Shown here: positions 28,778 through 39,477 of the stretch, piece after piece
How positions within the stretch are numbered: position 1 is the stretch's first letter
Layout: every line of letters starts with the position of its first letter
NCBI RefSeq assembly: GCF_947172395.1
Contig: NC_069099.1
Coordinates: 15,567,740 to 15,631,739, forward strand
Source: Bicyclus anynana
Taxonomy: Eukaryota > Arthropoda > Insecta > Lepidoptera > Nymphalidae
Direction: 5' to 3'
DNA: 64,000 nucleotides
Translations under genes and position numbers: made by a program
The notes under the pieces: generated by a model
What the model was told of the DNA's origin: nothing
Databases searched by the model: none
The model's input: the letters and a program-made list of their open reading frames with translations, nothing else

Positions 28778-29165
28778 ATCCTACTAATATTATAAACGCG
28801 AAAGTTAGTATGGATGTTTGAACGTTTGGATGTTTGTTACTTTATAACGCCGCTACTACTGAAGCGATTTAGCTGAAATTTGGAATGGAAATAGATTTTA
28901 CTCTGGATTAACACAAAGGCTACTTTTTATCCCGAAAGAATCCATGGTTTCCCGAGATTTGCGAAAACTGATGATTTTGATGATGAATGTTTGTTACTCT
29001 TTCACGCCTCAACTACTGAACCGAATTAGCTGAAATTTGGTATTAAGATATATTATAGCCTGAATTAACACATAGACTACTTTTTATCCCGGAAAAAACC
29101 ATGGTTTCCGCGGAGTTTGTGAAAAACTAAATTCCACACGGACGAAGTCGCGGGCGTCTGCTAGT
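28778..29165 (+). mobile_element. Helitron-like (Lep1-type) element, uninterrupted
   Basis: CTACTAATATTATAAACGCGAAAG start, AACTACTGAACCGAATTAGCTG core and GGACGAAGTCGCGGGCGTCTGCTAGT end. Serves as reference for the interrupted copy at 14719. Confidence 0.8.
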
Positions 29166-29419
29166 TACCAATATAATTGAGTGTGTGCGACCACCCTTTC
29201 ACCATTACCGCAATAGATCAAACCGCAGCTGTCAACAGTGAGTCAGTGAGCCGTGAGCCACACAACAAACTCAGTTAATGGTAATTAACAAATAAATCAG
29301 CGCCGACCCTTTATCCCCTAATTACCGACCAAGGACCATTACGATGCCAAATTGTTTCCCTTACTAACGACACTTTAATTTATTTACTAATATGTATATG
29401 TATGTATTTATGTAATGGT

Positions 29420-29728
29420 CATCGTCGTTATCAACCCATATACGGCTCACTGCTGAGCTCGAGTCTCCTCTCAGAATGCGAGGGGTTAGGCCAATAGTCC
29501 ACCACGCTGGCCCAATGCGGTTTGGCAGGCTTTACACACGCAGAGAATTAAGAAATTCTCTGACGTGCAGGTTTCCTCACGTTGTTTTTCCTTCACCGTT
29601 TGAGACACGTGATATTTAATTTCTTAAAATGCACACAACTGAAAAGTTGGAGGTACATGTCCCGGGCCAGATTCGAACCCACACCCTCCGGAATTGGAGG
29701 CAGAGGTCATATCCACTGGGCTATCACG
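29420..29728 (-). mobile_element. SINE family 1
   Basis: Near-complete reverse copy with AGATTCGAACCC (B box complement) and TCCACTGGGCTATCACG (A box complement). A 70-base body fragment of the same family lies at 29843-29912 (-). Confidence 0.85.
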
Positions 29729-30057
29729 TCTCTCCCTGTCATCATGGTCTCCATGTCAATGGTCATCACTGTCAGCCTATTTCAACGGTCCTCTATAACC
29801 ACCACGAAACAAGTCCCATAGACGCGGCGTAATGTCTTATCCTCATTAACAACGCATATTCGGGCTCACTGCTGAGTACGAGTCTCCTTTTAGAATGAGA
29901 GGGAGGCTATAATCTCTCTTATCAATGTCTTAATTGCAAAATGTTAGTACTATTTTATAGTAACTAATGAAAAGTAAATTGTTTCTTTAAATCGATTCCT
30001 CATGATTATTTCAAGTAGGTATATTTTCCCCTAAATTCATATAGTTTACGTATAAAT

Positions 30058-30187
30058 AGTTCCTTTCTCCTATGTATAATTAATTATTTAATATATTATA
30101 ATTATATATATAATATTTAATATATTTAATTATATATATAATATTTATGAATATTATAATTATATATATATTCATAGGAGAAAGAAA
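30058..30187. repeat. AT-rich hairpin flanked by TTCTCCTATG arms
   Basis: TTTCTCCTATG at 30064 pairs with CATAGGAGAAA at 30174. The interior is TATAATATTTAATATA-type sequence that is itself largely self-complementary. Confidence 0.8.
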
Positions 30188-30216
30188 TTTAACTCTATTA
30201 TTAAAGCCTACAGAGA

Positions 30217-30515
30217 GCCCAGTGGATATGACCTCTGCCTCCGATTCCGGAGGGTGTGGGTTCGAATCCGGTCCGGGGCATGCACCTCCAACTTTTCAGT
30301 TGTGTGCATTTTAAGAAATTAAATATCACGTGTCTCAATCGGTGAAGGAAAACATCGTGAGGAAACCTGCATACCAGAGAATTATCTTAATTCTCTGCGT
30401 GTGTGAAGTCTACCAATCCGCATTGGGCCAGCGTGGTGGACTATTGGCCTAACCCCTCTCATTCTGAGAGGAGACTCGAGCTCAGCAGTGAGCCGAATAT
30501 GGATTGATGACGACG
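30217..30515 (+). mobile_element. SINE family 1, well preserved
   Basis: AGCCCAGTGGATATGACC, GTGGGTTCGAATCCGGTCC, TCACGTGTCTCAATCGGTG and AGCAGTGAGCCGAATATGG. It lies about 150 bases downstream of the protease stop codon. Confidence 0.88.
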
Positions 30516-30597
30516 ATTAAAGCCTACGCTTGTTTGTACATTTTTGGAAGTAGTAAAAAAAAACATTTCCCTCTTTTTGAAATAGGTTTTAAAACTG

Positions 30598-30603
30598 TTT
30601 AAT
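30598..30603 (-). terminator. Possible poly(A) signal ATTAAA of the protease gene
   Basis: ATTAAA on the - strand lies about 70 bases after the stop codon. No closer AATAAA is present on that strand. Confidence 0.4.
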
Positions 30604-30670
30604 AACTAATTAAATGTAAGTTCATACAAATATATCACATCTTCAGTTAGCTGCTAGTTCTAGCTCAGGT

Positions 30671-30775
30671 TTAGCTGTTAGCCTGTATCCATGTAAGGAA
30701 GGAGGTGACCCGGGTATACACAGAAGGATATCCGGATTGACAAGCGTCTGCTAAGCCGAACGATACTATGCCCAC
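30671..30775 (-). CDS. Serine protease exon 5: C-terminus and stop
   Basis: Residues 251-284. VGIVSFGLADACQSG and PSVYTRVTSFLTWIQ are the standard S1 C-terminal strands and helix, then TAA at 30673-30671. Acceptor TTGTTTCAG. The 1.27-kb intron before it carries a Helitron-like repeat and an RTE fragment. Confidence 0.92.
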   Translation of the reverse strand: MGIVSFGLADACQSGYPSVYTRVTSFLTWIQANS

Positions 30776-33700
30776 CTGAAACAATCATTAAGAGTGTGCA
30801 ATATGTAATTTGGTGGTTACAAATGGTTCTGGATCTCAGATTCTGGAAAAGTTAGAAGCCTGATATTTGGGTAAATGGGTTATGACTACATAACGAAGCT
30901 AACTCTTTGAAATATCATACAAAATGATACATGAAATCATATAAATATCATTACAAAATACACAATTTGTAAAACTTTTCTCGATAGTTTATTTTTTGAA
31001 AAATACATGTCTTGCTCACATTTTGCATTCAATCTCAGGAAACTTATTTTCTTAAATTTTTGTTTTGTATAGAAAATTAGGTATATATCTTGAACATGGC
31101 CATTTTGTTTTTCGTTATGTTGTTTAATTTACTTGCAATTAGGTAAAAATGGTTTTGGCGCTCACGTCATAAAATTTGCTTCGCGCGTCAATCGCTTCGT
31201 GCTTTTCACTCACGTGAAAGTCATAATTCGGCGTCTCGCTTGCGCTTCGAATTTTATCTATATCGTACCGACGCGCTGCGCGCTCTTAAGTATGTTAATT
31301 TTATATCATCATTATTATTATCAGCCGATGGACGTCCACTGCTGGACATAGGTCTCTTGCGTGGACTTCCAAACAAAACGGTCTCGAGCCGCAGCATCCA
31401 GTGACTGGAATTTTATTTCAAACTACCTACTTTATTTACACATAGTATGATTCTATAATACACTAGCAGACGACACGCGGTTTCACCCGCGTAGTTCCTG
31501 TTTCTGTAAGAATACGGACATAAAATATAGCCTATAGCACTCTAAGATACTATAGCGTCTCAACAGTGAAAGAATTTTACAAATCAGTTCAGTAGTTTCC
31601 AATTCAGTGCAAATAAACAATAAAATCCGACGACTTTGACTTTTTCCGAGGTTCGTGGAAGCCCTGAATCGCAACATTCTTTATTATAATATGCTATACA
31701 TGTAAACCTTCCTCTTGAATCAGTCTTATAAATTGTTTAAAACTGTATTAAAATCCTGAAAACTAGGCACTCTACATGCCAAATTTCAGCCCGATCCGTC
31801 CAGTGGTTTGGGTTGTGATAGATCACTATGTCAGTCAGTCAGTCACCTTTGAGTTATATATAGTTTAATTTAGTTTTGTTATTAATATTATTCTTATCAC
31901 TTAGATAATCATGTTGTTGAATTAAAAGGTTCTCAATCAGTTCTGGTGGGTTTTCTGGTGTATTGTCTAATTACCTATAAAGTCCAGGGTTCCAAGTCTG
32001 AGTCAAACAAAAATTTCGTTGTAACATGTAGTAAAATCTTACCAAAGTCCGTTTATTCTTCCACACAACAGTCAACGGTCCCCCTGAGTCACCGTCGCAT
32101 GTGCCGACTTTACCAGCACCGCTGGTGCACATGTGACTCGCATGTAGAGACATGTCAAAGCTGCTCTGACAGGCGGCGTTGGTGATGATGTTCAGGTTTA
32201 TGTGGTGCAGGGAGGTTGTGGTTGGGAAACCTTTTTGGGCTGAAACATTAAGTCATTATAAACATTGAGATACGTACTTCTGTACGATAAATAAAGTTAC
32301 GATAATAATATAAAAATGGCAATTAATATTCTTAAAAAAACATACCATCCCTAACTTTTCCGTATCCAGTGACCACGCCCTGCATACCAGCAAACTGTTG
32401 GTTCGCGTCAGCGGCTGCTGGCAATGGAATTGCTTGGATGCTACCTACGAAGTGAAAACGAGGGATTTACAAAGACAGAAATACACGAAAATTGTCATAT
32501 TCCTTTATCGGCTTGACGATTTCTCTGATGCTGTTAAGAATGGTTCCTAGAATCTTGATATTCTGTCAACAATTACTACTAGAAAGCGGATCAGATGGAT
32601 AGATGGATAGTCGACTATCCACAACTGAAACGCGTTATGGAAGACCGGAAAGCAGTCTCGTTACATTCGAAACTTTACTTCATTCCTGGAGGGAAAATCC
32701 TCATGGACACCCATGCTGGGTAGTGCCAGACTCTTACCGGCCAAAAACAATTCCGACCTTCTAAACGCTGGTGTCACTGCCATAAAAAGCCTACCACCAA
32801 CGTCGCGAATCTTTTTACCTCTCATTCTTTCTTTCATCCTTCTCCTTGATCTTCATTGTATATTCCAGAAAGTTTTTAGCTCCGTTTAAACTGTTTTTTG
32901 ACCTTCTTACCAAATTTCGATTCTCCAAGTAAGGTAAAGTTATGCGAAAAATTCTGGAGATGAACCTTCGTTTCTAAACTGTACTTTGAAGCAATGATGA
33001 CATTAAGACCTCTGTCTTTTGTGCCTCAAAGAGCACATTTAGCTGATCAATGCACACGAGAGAAATATTACCATCATCATAACATCTAGCTACTGATGGA
33101 CATTGACTGCAGGACATTTCCTTTTGTAAGCATTTCCAAACACCACGCTCATGAGCCGCCTGCATCCAGCAACTCCCTGCGACTCGTTTTATGTCGTTAA
33201 TCCACCCAGTGGAAGGTAGACCAACATTACGCTTTCCAGTGCGTGATCACCATTCCACCAGGGTAAAATTCATTAAATCGGGATAAAATTATACTTACTA
33301 CTAAAGGTAACCTTGGTTATCTTAGCCATTGCGATGTCATTGGTGATGTCCTTCGTGTTCCAGTTGGAATGGGCGGTTACATCACTGGTGTCGATCCTGG
33401 TGCCGCCGGAGAATATCTTGACGGAGCCGAGGACGACGGTGAACTTCTTCGCTTTGATCTGACCATCCCACCAGCAGTGGGCGGCTGTGAGGACCCTCGT
33501 GTTGGAGATAAGAGCGCCTCCGCAAAGAGATGTTGAGCCAGTAGTAAGGGTGATGACTATGCCCGCCTAATAACATAATATAATATACTATCTGACGCCG
33601 CGCGGTTTCACCCGCGTAGTTCTTGTTCCCGTAAGAATACGGGGATAATATGTAGCCTACAGCCTTTCTCGATAAATGGGCTATCTAACACTGAAATAAT

Positions 33701-35368
33701 TTTCTAAATCGGACCAGTAGTTCCTGAGGTTAGCGCGTTCAAACAAACAAAGAAACAAACAAACAAACTGTTCAGCTCTATAATATTAGACCAGGCACTC
33801 GCACGGTGAATCCATGGATTGCTAGGATATTCGTCTCATATTTCTCCTTGAAACCTGCTAGCTTTCAAAGGCACCACGGCAGCAACTCCGTAGTCGTCTA
33901 CTGTATTTACGGTAGGAGAAAGTATTGACAAACTTTTGGTGGGCAAACTACTGGATCAATGAAGCAGTTCAAATATTACTGTCCCTATTAATTTCCACGT
34001 AATGAGGCGTAGCAATATTGACCCAACATAATCTAGTTAGACACAAGCTCACATCTAAACTCAATTAGTTTCAGATAATTAATGACCGGCAATCGACATC
34101 TGTGCAGTGTCTCCGAGAACCGGCCACTTGTAATACTGTAATTAATAACTGTACTGTAATTTGCGGGGATAATATATACTTAATATAATTAAGTAGCAAA
34201 ATAAACAAAGGAAAGGCTATGTTGGTCGGCCAAGGGCTGGATGCTAGCGACTCGAGACCTTGGTGTTTAAAAGTCCTTGCAAGAGGCCTGTGTCCAGCAG
34301 TGGACGTCCATCGGCTGTTAATAATGATGATGATGGTCAAAATACTTGGACATTGTTCACGAGATTACCATTTAGAATGTTGAGTCAACTGTTATTGCTT
34401 GTTTTAGTCGTTTGAGTCAATGGTATTTTAGTGAAAGCTTCGACCAACAGCTTAAGAAGCTTATTTAATGATTTATTTATTTTGCTATCATCCGCGAAAA
34501 GTCGACGAACCCATGCGACAACGTCATGTTGGGTCCAGGCCCAGGTCCGACAAAATACTCTCTACGTACGTTTCATCCCGAAACTGGAGCATCCTCTGCA
34601 ATTGCACGTTGTAGAGTCAACATTTCGCGGATGATATCAAAATAAATAAATCATTATAATAAATAAATAAATAAATAAATAAATAATAATAAAATAAATA
34701 AATCATTATAATAAATAAATCATGATGAACTTCCGCAAAGTAACGCCTGTATCTATCCAATACCTTAAGAAGCGTTCACTTGACTGTTGGATCAAGGCTT
34801 GGATACAGAAGGCAGGCTTGAGTGTGATTGTGAGGAGGTTCCTCACTCTGGAGTCAAGAACATCGGTTGCGCACTCAAAAGTCTTGTTGCGAGCTGGATT
34901 TTTTAAACATATTATGCTACTTTTATCCCTTAAAATTCATAGTTCCCGCGCAATTTGTGAAACAGTATTTCGATCGTCCGCTAATCTACACAAATGTTAT
35001 AAAGAGGAGTGACTCAAAAACTACTGGACCTATTTGAAAAATTCTTTCACCAATAGAAAGCTACACTATCAGGGAGTAACATAGGCTATATTTTATCCCC
35101 ATATTCTCATGGAAATTGGAACTACACGGGTGAAAAGGCGAGGTCGGCTTCTTGTATCAACATAAAAATATTGAAAACTCACTTGGTACGGATACAAAGT
35201 AGTAGTAGGCACTTCGTTGCCTCCGACTATTCTTGTGACATATCCCTCCTGGCTCATCACTATAAATGCCTCCGGTATACCCACCGCTGTGTGGTAACCC
35301 TGCCCATTGTAAAAATCACATTTACCCGAAATGTATAAAAACTGAGTTAAAAACAAAATGAACCACAT
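30671..35368 (-). CDS. Secreted S1-family (chymotrypsin-like) serine protease, 5 exons
   Basis: Exons on the - strand: 35368-35183, 33566-33299, 32444-32346, 32239-32043, 30775-30671. They total 855 nt, giving 284 residues plus TAA, with all junctions AG/GT and in frame. Residues 1-15 form a hydrophobic signal peptide. A propeptide runs to Arg46, and cleavage would free IVGG at 47. Catalytic residues are His92 (TAAHC), Asp139 (NDIAM) and Ser236 (GDSGGPL). Six cysteines fit the three conserved disulfides of invertebrate chymotrypsins. The S1-base position six residues before Ser236 is Gly230, not the Asp of trypsins, and the later pocket residue is Ser (YPSVYTRV). This points to chymotrypsin- or brachyurin-like rather than trypsin-like specificity. 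A digestive midgut role is likely for such lepidopteran proteases but is inferred. Confidence 0.92.
31135..31295 (+). repeat. CpG-rich block of CGCTTCG words
   Basis: TTGCTTCGCGCGTCAATCGCTTCGTGC, GCGTCTCGCTTGCGCTTCG and GACGCGCTGCGCGCTC give a local GC and CpG peak in the last intron of the protease gene. It has no coding signal on either strand that fits the gene and is probably a piece of a GC-rich repeat. Confidence 0.4.
31305..31412 (-). mobile_element. RTE-like LINE family B 3' fragment
   Basis: CATCATTATTATTATCAGCCGATGGACGTCCACTGCTGG, TGGACTTCCAAAC and CTCGAGCCGCAGCATCCAG. Confidence 0.65.
31463..31870 (-). mobile_element. Helitron-like element, diverged
   Basis: ACTAGCAGACGACACGCGGTTTCACCCGCGTAGTTCC start and GCCCGATCCGTCCAGTGGTTTGGG near the end, with a CAGTCAGTCAGTCA run at 31833. 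The middle is diverged. Confidence 0.55.
32043..32239 (-). CDS. Serine protease exon 4: catalytic Ser
   Basis: Residues 185-250. SHMCTSG and GTCDGDSGGPLTVVW hold two conserved cysteines and Ser236. Gly230 lies at the base of the S1 pocket. Donor TTG|GTAAGA is phase 0. Reading through it gives about 23 unrelated residues, so splicing to the exon at 30775 is needed. Confidence 0.95.
32346..32444 (-). CDS. Serine protease exon 3
   Basis: Residues 152-184. IQAIPLPAA and GMQGVVTGYGKVRD match the strand and VTGWG-type motif of S1 proteases, with Tyr instead of Trp. Acceptor TTCGTAG, donor GATG|GTATGT, phase 1 on both sides. Confidence 0.92.
32585..32870 (+). repeat. Probable transposon fragment in protease intron
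   Basis: CGGATCAGATGGATAGATGG, GTCTCGTTACATTCGAAAC, GGACACCCATGCTGGGTAGTGCCAGACTC and CACTGCCATAAAAAGCC have the look of a degraded element, but no second copy is in the window. Confidence 0.3.
33070..33265 (-). mobile_element. RTE-like LINE family B 3' fragment
   Basis: CATCATAACATCTAGCTACTGATGGACATTGACTGCAGGACAT, CATGAGCCGCCTGCATCCAG, TTTATGTCGTTAATCC and AGGTAGACCAACATTACGC in the order of the better copy at 51565. In the second intron of the protease gene. Confidence 0.7.
33299..33566 (-). CDS. Serine protease exon 2: His and Asp of the triad
   Basis: Residues 63-151 plus one base. SLCGGALISNTRVLTAAHC and the later DITNDIAMAK contain the catalytic His92 and Asp139. Acceptor TTATTAG, donor AGTA|GTAAGT. 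This exon is clearly GC-richer than its surroundings. Confidence 0.95.
33590..33795 (-). mobile_element. Helitron-like element, GCGTCAGCTAGT type
   Basis: CTGACGCCGCGCGGTTTCACCCGCGTAG, GATAAATGGGCTATCTAACACTG, AACGCGCTAA inverted, and a (CAAA)n stretch before TATAATATTAG. It begins 24 bases from protease exon 2, within the first intron. Confidence 0.75.
34205..34345 (+). mobile_element. RTE-like LINE family B 3' end
   Basis: TATGTTGGTCGGCCAAGGGCTGGATGCTAGCGACTCG, CTTGCAAGAGGCCTGTGTCCAGCAGTGGACG and a (ATG)n end. Sense orientation. Confidence 0.7.
34445..34725. mobile_element. Foldback element with ATAAATAAATCATT arms and AAAT microsatellite
   Basis: AATGATTTATTTATTTTG with TATCATCCGCGAAA (34466-34500) pairs with TTTCGCGGATGATATCAAAATAAATAAATCATT (34622-34655). 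The loop of about 120 bases has GACGTACGTTTCATCC-like sequence. An (AAAT)n run follows to 34720. Confidence 0.65.
35000..35155 (+). mobile_element. Helitron-like fragment
   Basis: AGTGACTCAAAAACTACTGGACC, CTACACTATCAGGGAGTAACATAGGCTATATTTTATCCCC, CTACACGGGTGAAAAGGCGAGGTCGGCT. Diverged member, 25 bases from protease exon 1. Confidence 0.5.
35183..35368 (-). CDS. Serine protease exon 1: signal peptide and propeptide
   Basis: Encodes residues 1-62: hydrophobic MWFILFLTQFLYISG leader, propeptide, then TRIVGGNEV with the activation cleavage after Arg46. Ends Tyr-Gln at a GTGAGT donor, phase 0. The ATG at 35368 lies about 50 bases from a TATA box. Confidence 0.92.
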
Positions 35369-35410
35369 TGCAACAGCTCTGACTATGTACTGGTGTTTGT
35401 GTGAGGTGTT

Positions 35411-35418
35411 TATTTATA
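35411..35418 (-). promoter_or_regulatory. TATA box of the serine protease gene
   Basis: TATAAATA on the - strand starts 50 bases upstream of the ATG at 35368. Initiator-like CAGT (about 35391) and TCAGA (about 35380) lie 27-38 bases downstream, so a very short 5' UTR is expected, as is usual for insect digestive proteases. Confidence 0.6.
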
Positions 35419-35462
35419 AATATCGTTTACACGATTATAATTAATTGTGTTTATCGATAACT

Positions 35463-35730
35463 AGCTAACCGCTGGTCCTTGGTTCGATCCCCTGCTGGGC
35501 TGATTGAGGTTTTCTTAATTGGTCCAGGCCTTGAGAGGCTTCTGCCGTGGCTAGTTACCACCCTATCGACAAAGACGTACCGCCAAGCGATTTAGCGTTC
35601 TGGTACGATGTCGTGTAGAAAACGAAAGGGTTGTGGATTTTCATCCTCCTTCTAATAAGTTACCCCGATTCCATCTTAGACTGCTTCATCACTTACCATC
35701 AGGTGAGATTGTAGTCAAGGGCTAACTTAC
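35463..35730 (+). mobile_element. SINE family 2, head-truncated
   Basis: CCTTGGTTCGATCCCCTGC (B box), TTGATTGG-like TTAATTGGTCCAGGCC and the full body to CATCAGGTGAGATTGTAGTCAAGG. The A box is missing. Just upstream of the protease promoter. Confidence 0.8.
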
Positions 35731-36084
35731 AGACTAAACTGACAGACATAATGAAGAGTTTCGTTTTATAATAATATGTATTTAATAGATATTTAGTCAT
35801 AGATAACACAGATATATTGATAAGTTATCATAAGTATATACATACACAATTAAACACAAATATGTAGGTATATTATTATAGGAATTATATTATGTGCTAG
35901 GTAATTCAAAATTCCACGAAACTGCGGTTTATACCCTGCAAAATGTTATGCAAAAAATTACATAACATTTTAAAATATTTAATAAAGATTTTAGTAATAA
36001 TAATATCATTACTTATTACTTAGTTTACAATTGCCTATGTATTCGATATTTTTTTTACAAATTACTTCTGTACGATACCTTGTC

Positions 36085-36275
36085 TACGATCTCACCTGAC
36101 GGTAAGTGATGATGCAATCTAAGATGGAAGCGCTCTGGCTAACTTGTCAGGAAGAAGATGAAAATCCACACCCACTTTCGGTTTTACACATCGTACCGGA
36201 ACGCTATATCACTTGGCGGTACGTCTTTGTCGTAGGGTGGTAACTAGCCATGGCCGAAGCCTCCCACCAGCCAAA
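36085..36275 (-). mobile_element. SINE family 2, body only
   Basis: ATCTCACCTGACGGTAAGTGATGATGCAATC through GTACGTCTTTGTCGTAGGGTGGTAACTAG and CCATGGCCGAAGCCTCCCACCAGCC, inverted. The head is absent. Confidence 0.75.
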
Positions 36276-36344
36276 AAAATCGAATGAATAAGAAAATAGA
36301 ACATTCTAAGCCATGACTCAAAACTATTTTTCAATTCGAAGCAG

Positions 36345-36415
36345 TTGGTAGTTCCTGAGATAGCGCGTTCAACCAAACAAACAAACACTTCAGCGTTATT
36401 ATATTAATATAGATA
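36345..36415 (-). mobile_element. Helitron-like fragment
   Basis: GTAGTTCCTGAGATAGCGCGTTCAACC, (CAAA)n and TTATATTAATATAGAT: terminal part of the GCGTCAGCTAGT family. Confidence 0.6.
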
Positions 36416-36834
36416 ACCAGAAATTTCAACAATCTAAGCCGAAGGTTTCAAGCTTTTTTGGAATAATGTTTAACTATGAGTAATAAAGGCCCATTCACAC
36501 CAAACAGCTAAAAGGCTAATGCCCGTTTACAGCTTCCGGGCTTTAGAGATAACGCCGCGTCAGTGTATTAACACCTTTTTACGCGAACCCCTTAAAAATT
36601 CCCGACCCCCTGACCACCATAATGTCTATTCAGATAGGCGAAACGCGGTTTCGCTTCCGTTTCCTAATAGAAAGAATAAAAGCTAATGTTTTTTGGCGTT
36701 AAAAGTTTTATGTTTATAATTGTGCCCTGCGGATTTACCTGCGATTCCATTATTGTTGGAAGATCGTTATGATAATTGGCATATTATGTAGTATCCCCGA
36801 CTATTTAAACTGGCTAACTTTCTAACAAACATTT

Positions 36835-36970
36835 CTTGAGTAGTAGTAGTAGTATGCTAGAGTAGTAATTAATGCTACTAAGTGATAAGGACCATATTCT
36901 ACTTCTTCTTATGTTTCTGTTTTGCTTGTTCTTTTTGAATTATTGTGGTATACAATATAATGTTTGTAAG
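36835..36970 (+). mobile_element. CR1/Jockey-like LINE 3' end
   Basis: GCTACTAAGTGATAAGGACC, TATGTTTCTGTTTTGCTTGTTC and TTGTGGTATACAATATAATG match 6238-6335. Confidence 0.6.
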
Positions 36971-36984
36971 TAATGTTTTGTAAT

Positions 36985-37275
36985 AATCCGCGATAAACCA
37001 GCGGATATGATCTCTGCCTTCGATTGGGAGGCTGTAGTTCGAACCCGGTCCGAGGCATGCATCCACCTTTTCAATTATGTGTAATAAAAGGTTATCACGT
37101 GTTTCAAACGGTGAAAGAGAAACATCGTGGGAAAGCTGTAGGTACCTCTGAGAATTTTCTTTCTCTGCGTGTGTGATGAAGTTTTCCGATCATTGCACCA
37201 GCGTGGTGAACGTAAAAGCCTGGTTAATTCTAAGAGGAGACTCGTCCTCCGAAAATGTGTTATTAATGCTAATGA
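36985..37275 (+). mobile_element. SINE family 1, degenerate
   Basis: CGATAAACCAGCGGATATGATCTCTGCC, GTAGTTCGAACCCGGTCC, ATCACGTGTTTCAAACGGTGAAAG and AGAGGAGACTCGTCC. The oldest-looking copy in the window. Confidence 0.65.
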
Positions 37276-37804
37276 TTATGTTATTTATTTCAATAAAATA
37301 CAATTTTCATTAAACATATGAGAAGATGTCAATATTACTTGGTATCCTCTCAGCACTAACTCAATCTGGTTTTGAATCTTTACCTTATTCGATTATTTTA
37401 TGCAGATAAGACTCCACAAACTTATCTATACCTTAATACTTCCCAGTCAGGTCTCGGTTGCAATTACGCGGGAGCACGGAGCACGTAAAACTTGCCCCAT
37501 CTTGCGCCGCGTATCTCCGCAACTGCAATCGAAGTCCCATTATTGGAGTGGTAATTGCAAAAACTTGCTCCGCGGACCGTAGGGTGGAGTTATTTTGTGC
37601 GGCTTGATTAATTCCCCGTACAAGAAGTTTATCAGGATGATCATTATGGTTATAGTTTTTAACTTTAGTAGACTTACATACAACTTTTTATTCAAAGCGC
37701 ATGACCTCTCTGATGCAGTTAGTAATGGCTTTCAACCTTCGACCATTAACATCAGGACCTGCCTCACTAACCGTTACAACTGTGGCAAAGATCAAAAATC
37801 AATG

Positions 37805-38250
37805 ATCTAACGCGTTTATAAAAACTGTTGCTATAGAATCGATGTTTCATTGTTGTAATCGATTTCGTCGTGTAAATAGCTCCCTAAAATGCCGGTAGTT
37901 GAGTGGCATAAAAAACGGCCAAAACCTTGTAGTTTAGTAAAAGATGGAGTAATGTTTCATTTGTAAGTATTTCTAACTTAATTTTATCAAATTTGTAATA
38001 AAAACAAAAAAGACTCGATTCTTTTGACGGAACAGCAAAAAATTGATGAAGTAATCGAATATTCTATGTATAGGAATATTCTGTGGATAGTCTAAGCGAT
38101 GTGTATGTTACTCTGTGTAAAAATTACGCGTGCGTGTGCGTGTGTGTATTGCGAGTCAAATTTATAGTTGTGTGTAGTGTATGGACACAGAATATATTTA
38201 ATGGTGTTAAATATTTTCGATGTGTGAGTTTACCTCGTCCCACTCAAAAA
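37805..38250 (+). repeat. Repeat family R copy, long
   Basis: TTATAAAAACTGTTGCTATAGAATCGATGTTTCATTG, a (GTGC/GTGT) stretch at 38125, ATGGACACAGAATATATTTAATGGTG and ATGTGTGAGTTTACCTCGTCCCACTC. The most complete copy of this family in sense orientation. Confidence 0.65.
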
Positions 38251-38299
38251 AACGACAAACGTTTTTGTTGGTGTATTTGGATGCGAAACAGGCCCATAA

Positions 38300-39395
38300 T
38301 CTTAGTCTAATAGTCAAAGATTTCAACAGAAAGGTCCTTTGTCATTCCACTCGGATAAAGCAGACGTCCGAAATTGGGCCCACTTTTCAGAACGATACAG
38401 AAATGAAAAATATACTAAAAATCTTGAATATTTTACTAGATTACTCTGTCTCTGAATCTTAGCCGAAACAATATTCGCCAACAGGAAAAATAAGATGATT
38501 TCATTATTTTCACAGCGATGCAGCTTTGTAAATGCATATCGTAGTGATTTAGGTATCCTATTTGGTACTCTTTGATTTTACACATTTTCTGTTGTCTTTG
38601 CAAACGCAGGCTGTCAATGTCAATCTATAAATGAGATGTCATTGTCAAACATCAATATTATCTTATTGATTAGATGTGTCAAGTTATTGTCAAATCGTTA
38701 TTAAAAGTCGCCTGTCAGTTAACACAGATATTGCAATAAATTTTATGTCAAAGGCGGGGACAAATACTTTCTTATGGAATGAAATACCAATGTTTGTCAC
38801 CATAAAGAATTTAGTCAGAACTTTATACAGATATTGTGATACCTACTTGTTTTTCTCTTTTCAGTTCATTAAGCAGTCGGGTTTTTCGTTTTTATAATAA
38901 TTAAAAATTGCTTTCAATATACTTAGTTAAGGACTTAGTTATAACGCAACACACACGCCACTGCGCCAATAGTATCGCATTGCCTCAAGCAACACTTTCT
39001 CGCACCTATCTGTAAAATCATTTGTAGGTTTAATGAAGTACTACTGTTCCGTTCGGTCCCTTTGAAATGGCTATCAAAGGGGGCCCCTTAACGCAAACCA
39101 CCATAGACATAATAAACCAAGACACCACATAGACAAGTTTGTTTGTAACACCTTCTATACTACAGACTTTCTTGATGAGTATTGTTTACCAACAAACAAA
39201 TTAAAAATGAGGGTATAAATCGTTACTCATTTCACACCTACTAAAAATTATAATTAACTTGTTCTTAAATTAATGAAAATAATTTTGATTAATAAGCTTA
39301 GAACAATTAATCAATCAATTAATTTATTTGCAGATACATGCATTTTATACAGGTGGTCGGTAGATGTAGATGGTAAATGTATCTTGCCTTGTATA
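38300..39395. other. No gene recognised
   Basis: Only a TGTCAATGTCAATC/TGTCATTGTCAAAC-rich stretch at 38605-38700, similar in words to 4365-4430, stands out. Short open frames show no protein-like pattern. Confidence 0.3.
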
Positions 39396-39401
39396 ATGTA
39401 T

Positions 39402-39477
39402 CATTTTCATCTATACTACATATATATATAGATACATACATATACATATACATATAGATGTAGTATAGATGAAAATG
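39402..39477. repeat. Perfect 20-bp inverted repeat around ATACAT microsatellite
   Basis: Arms 39402-39421 and 39458-39477 are exact reverse complements enclosing a 36-base TATATA/ATACAT loop. Confidence 0.9.

Noticed and set aside
31970..32042. Read-through of protease exon 4 as the C-terminus
   Set aside because: It yields residues unlike any S1 protease, whereas the exon at 30775-30671 supplies the expected SFG, cysteine, VYTRV and terminal helix in the correct phase.
33382..33576. His-rich reverse open frame
   Set aside because: It is a shadow frame over protease exon 2, which has the catalytic motifs in another frame.
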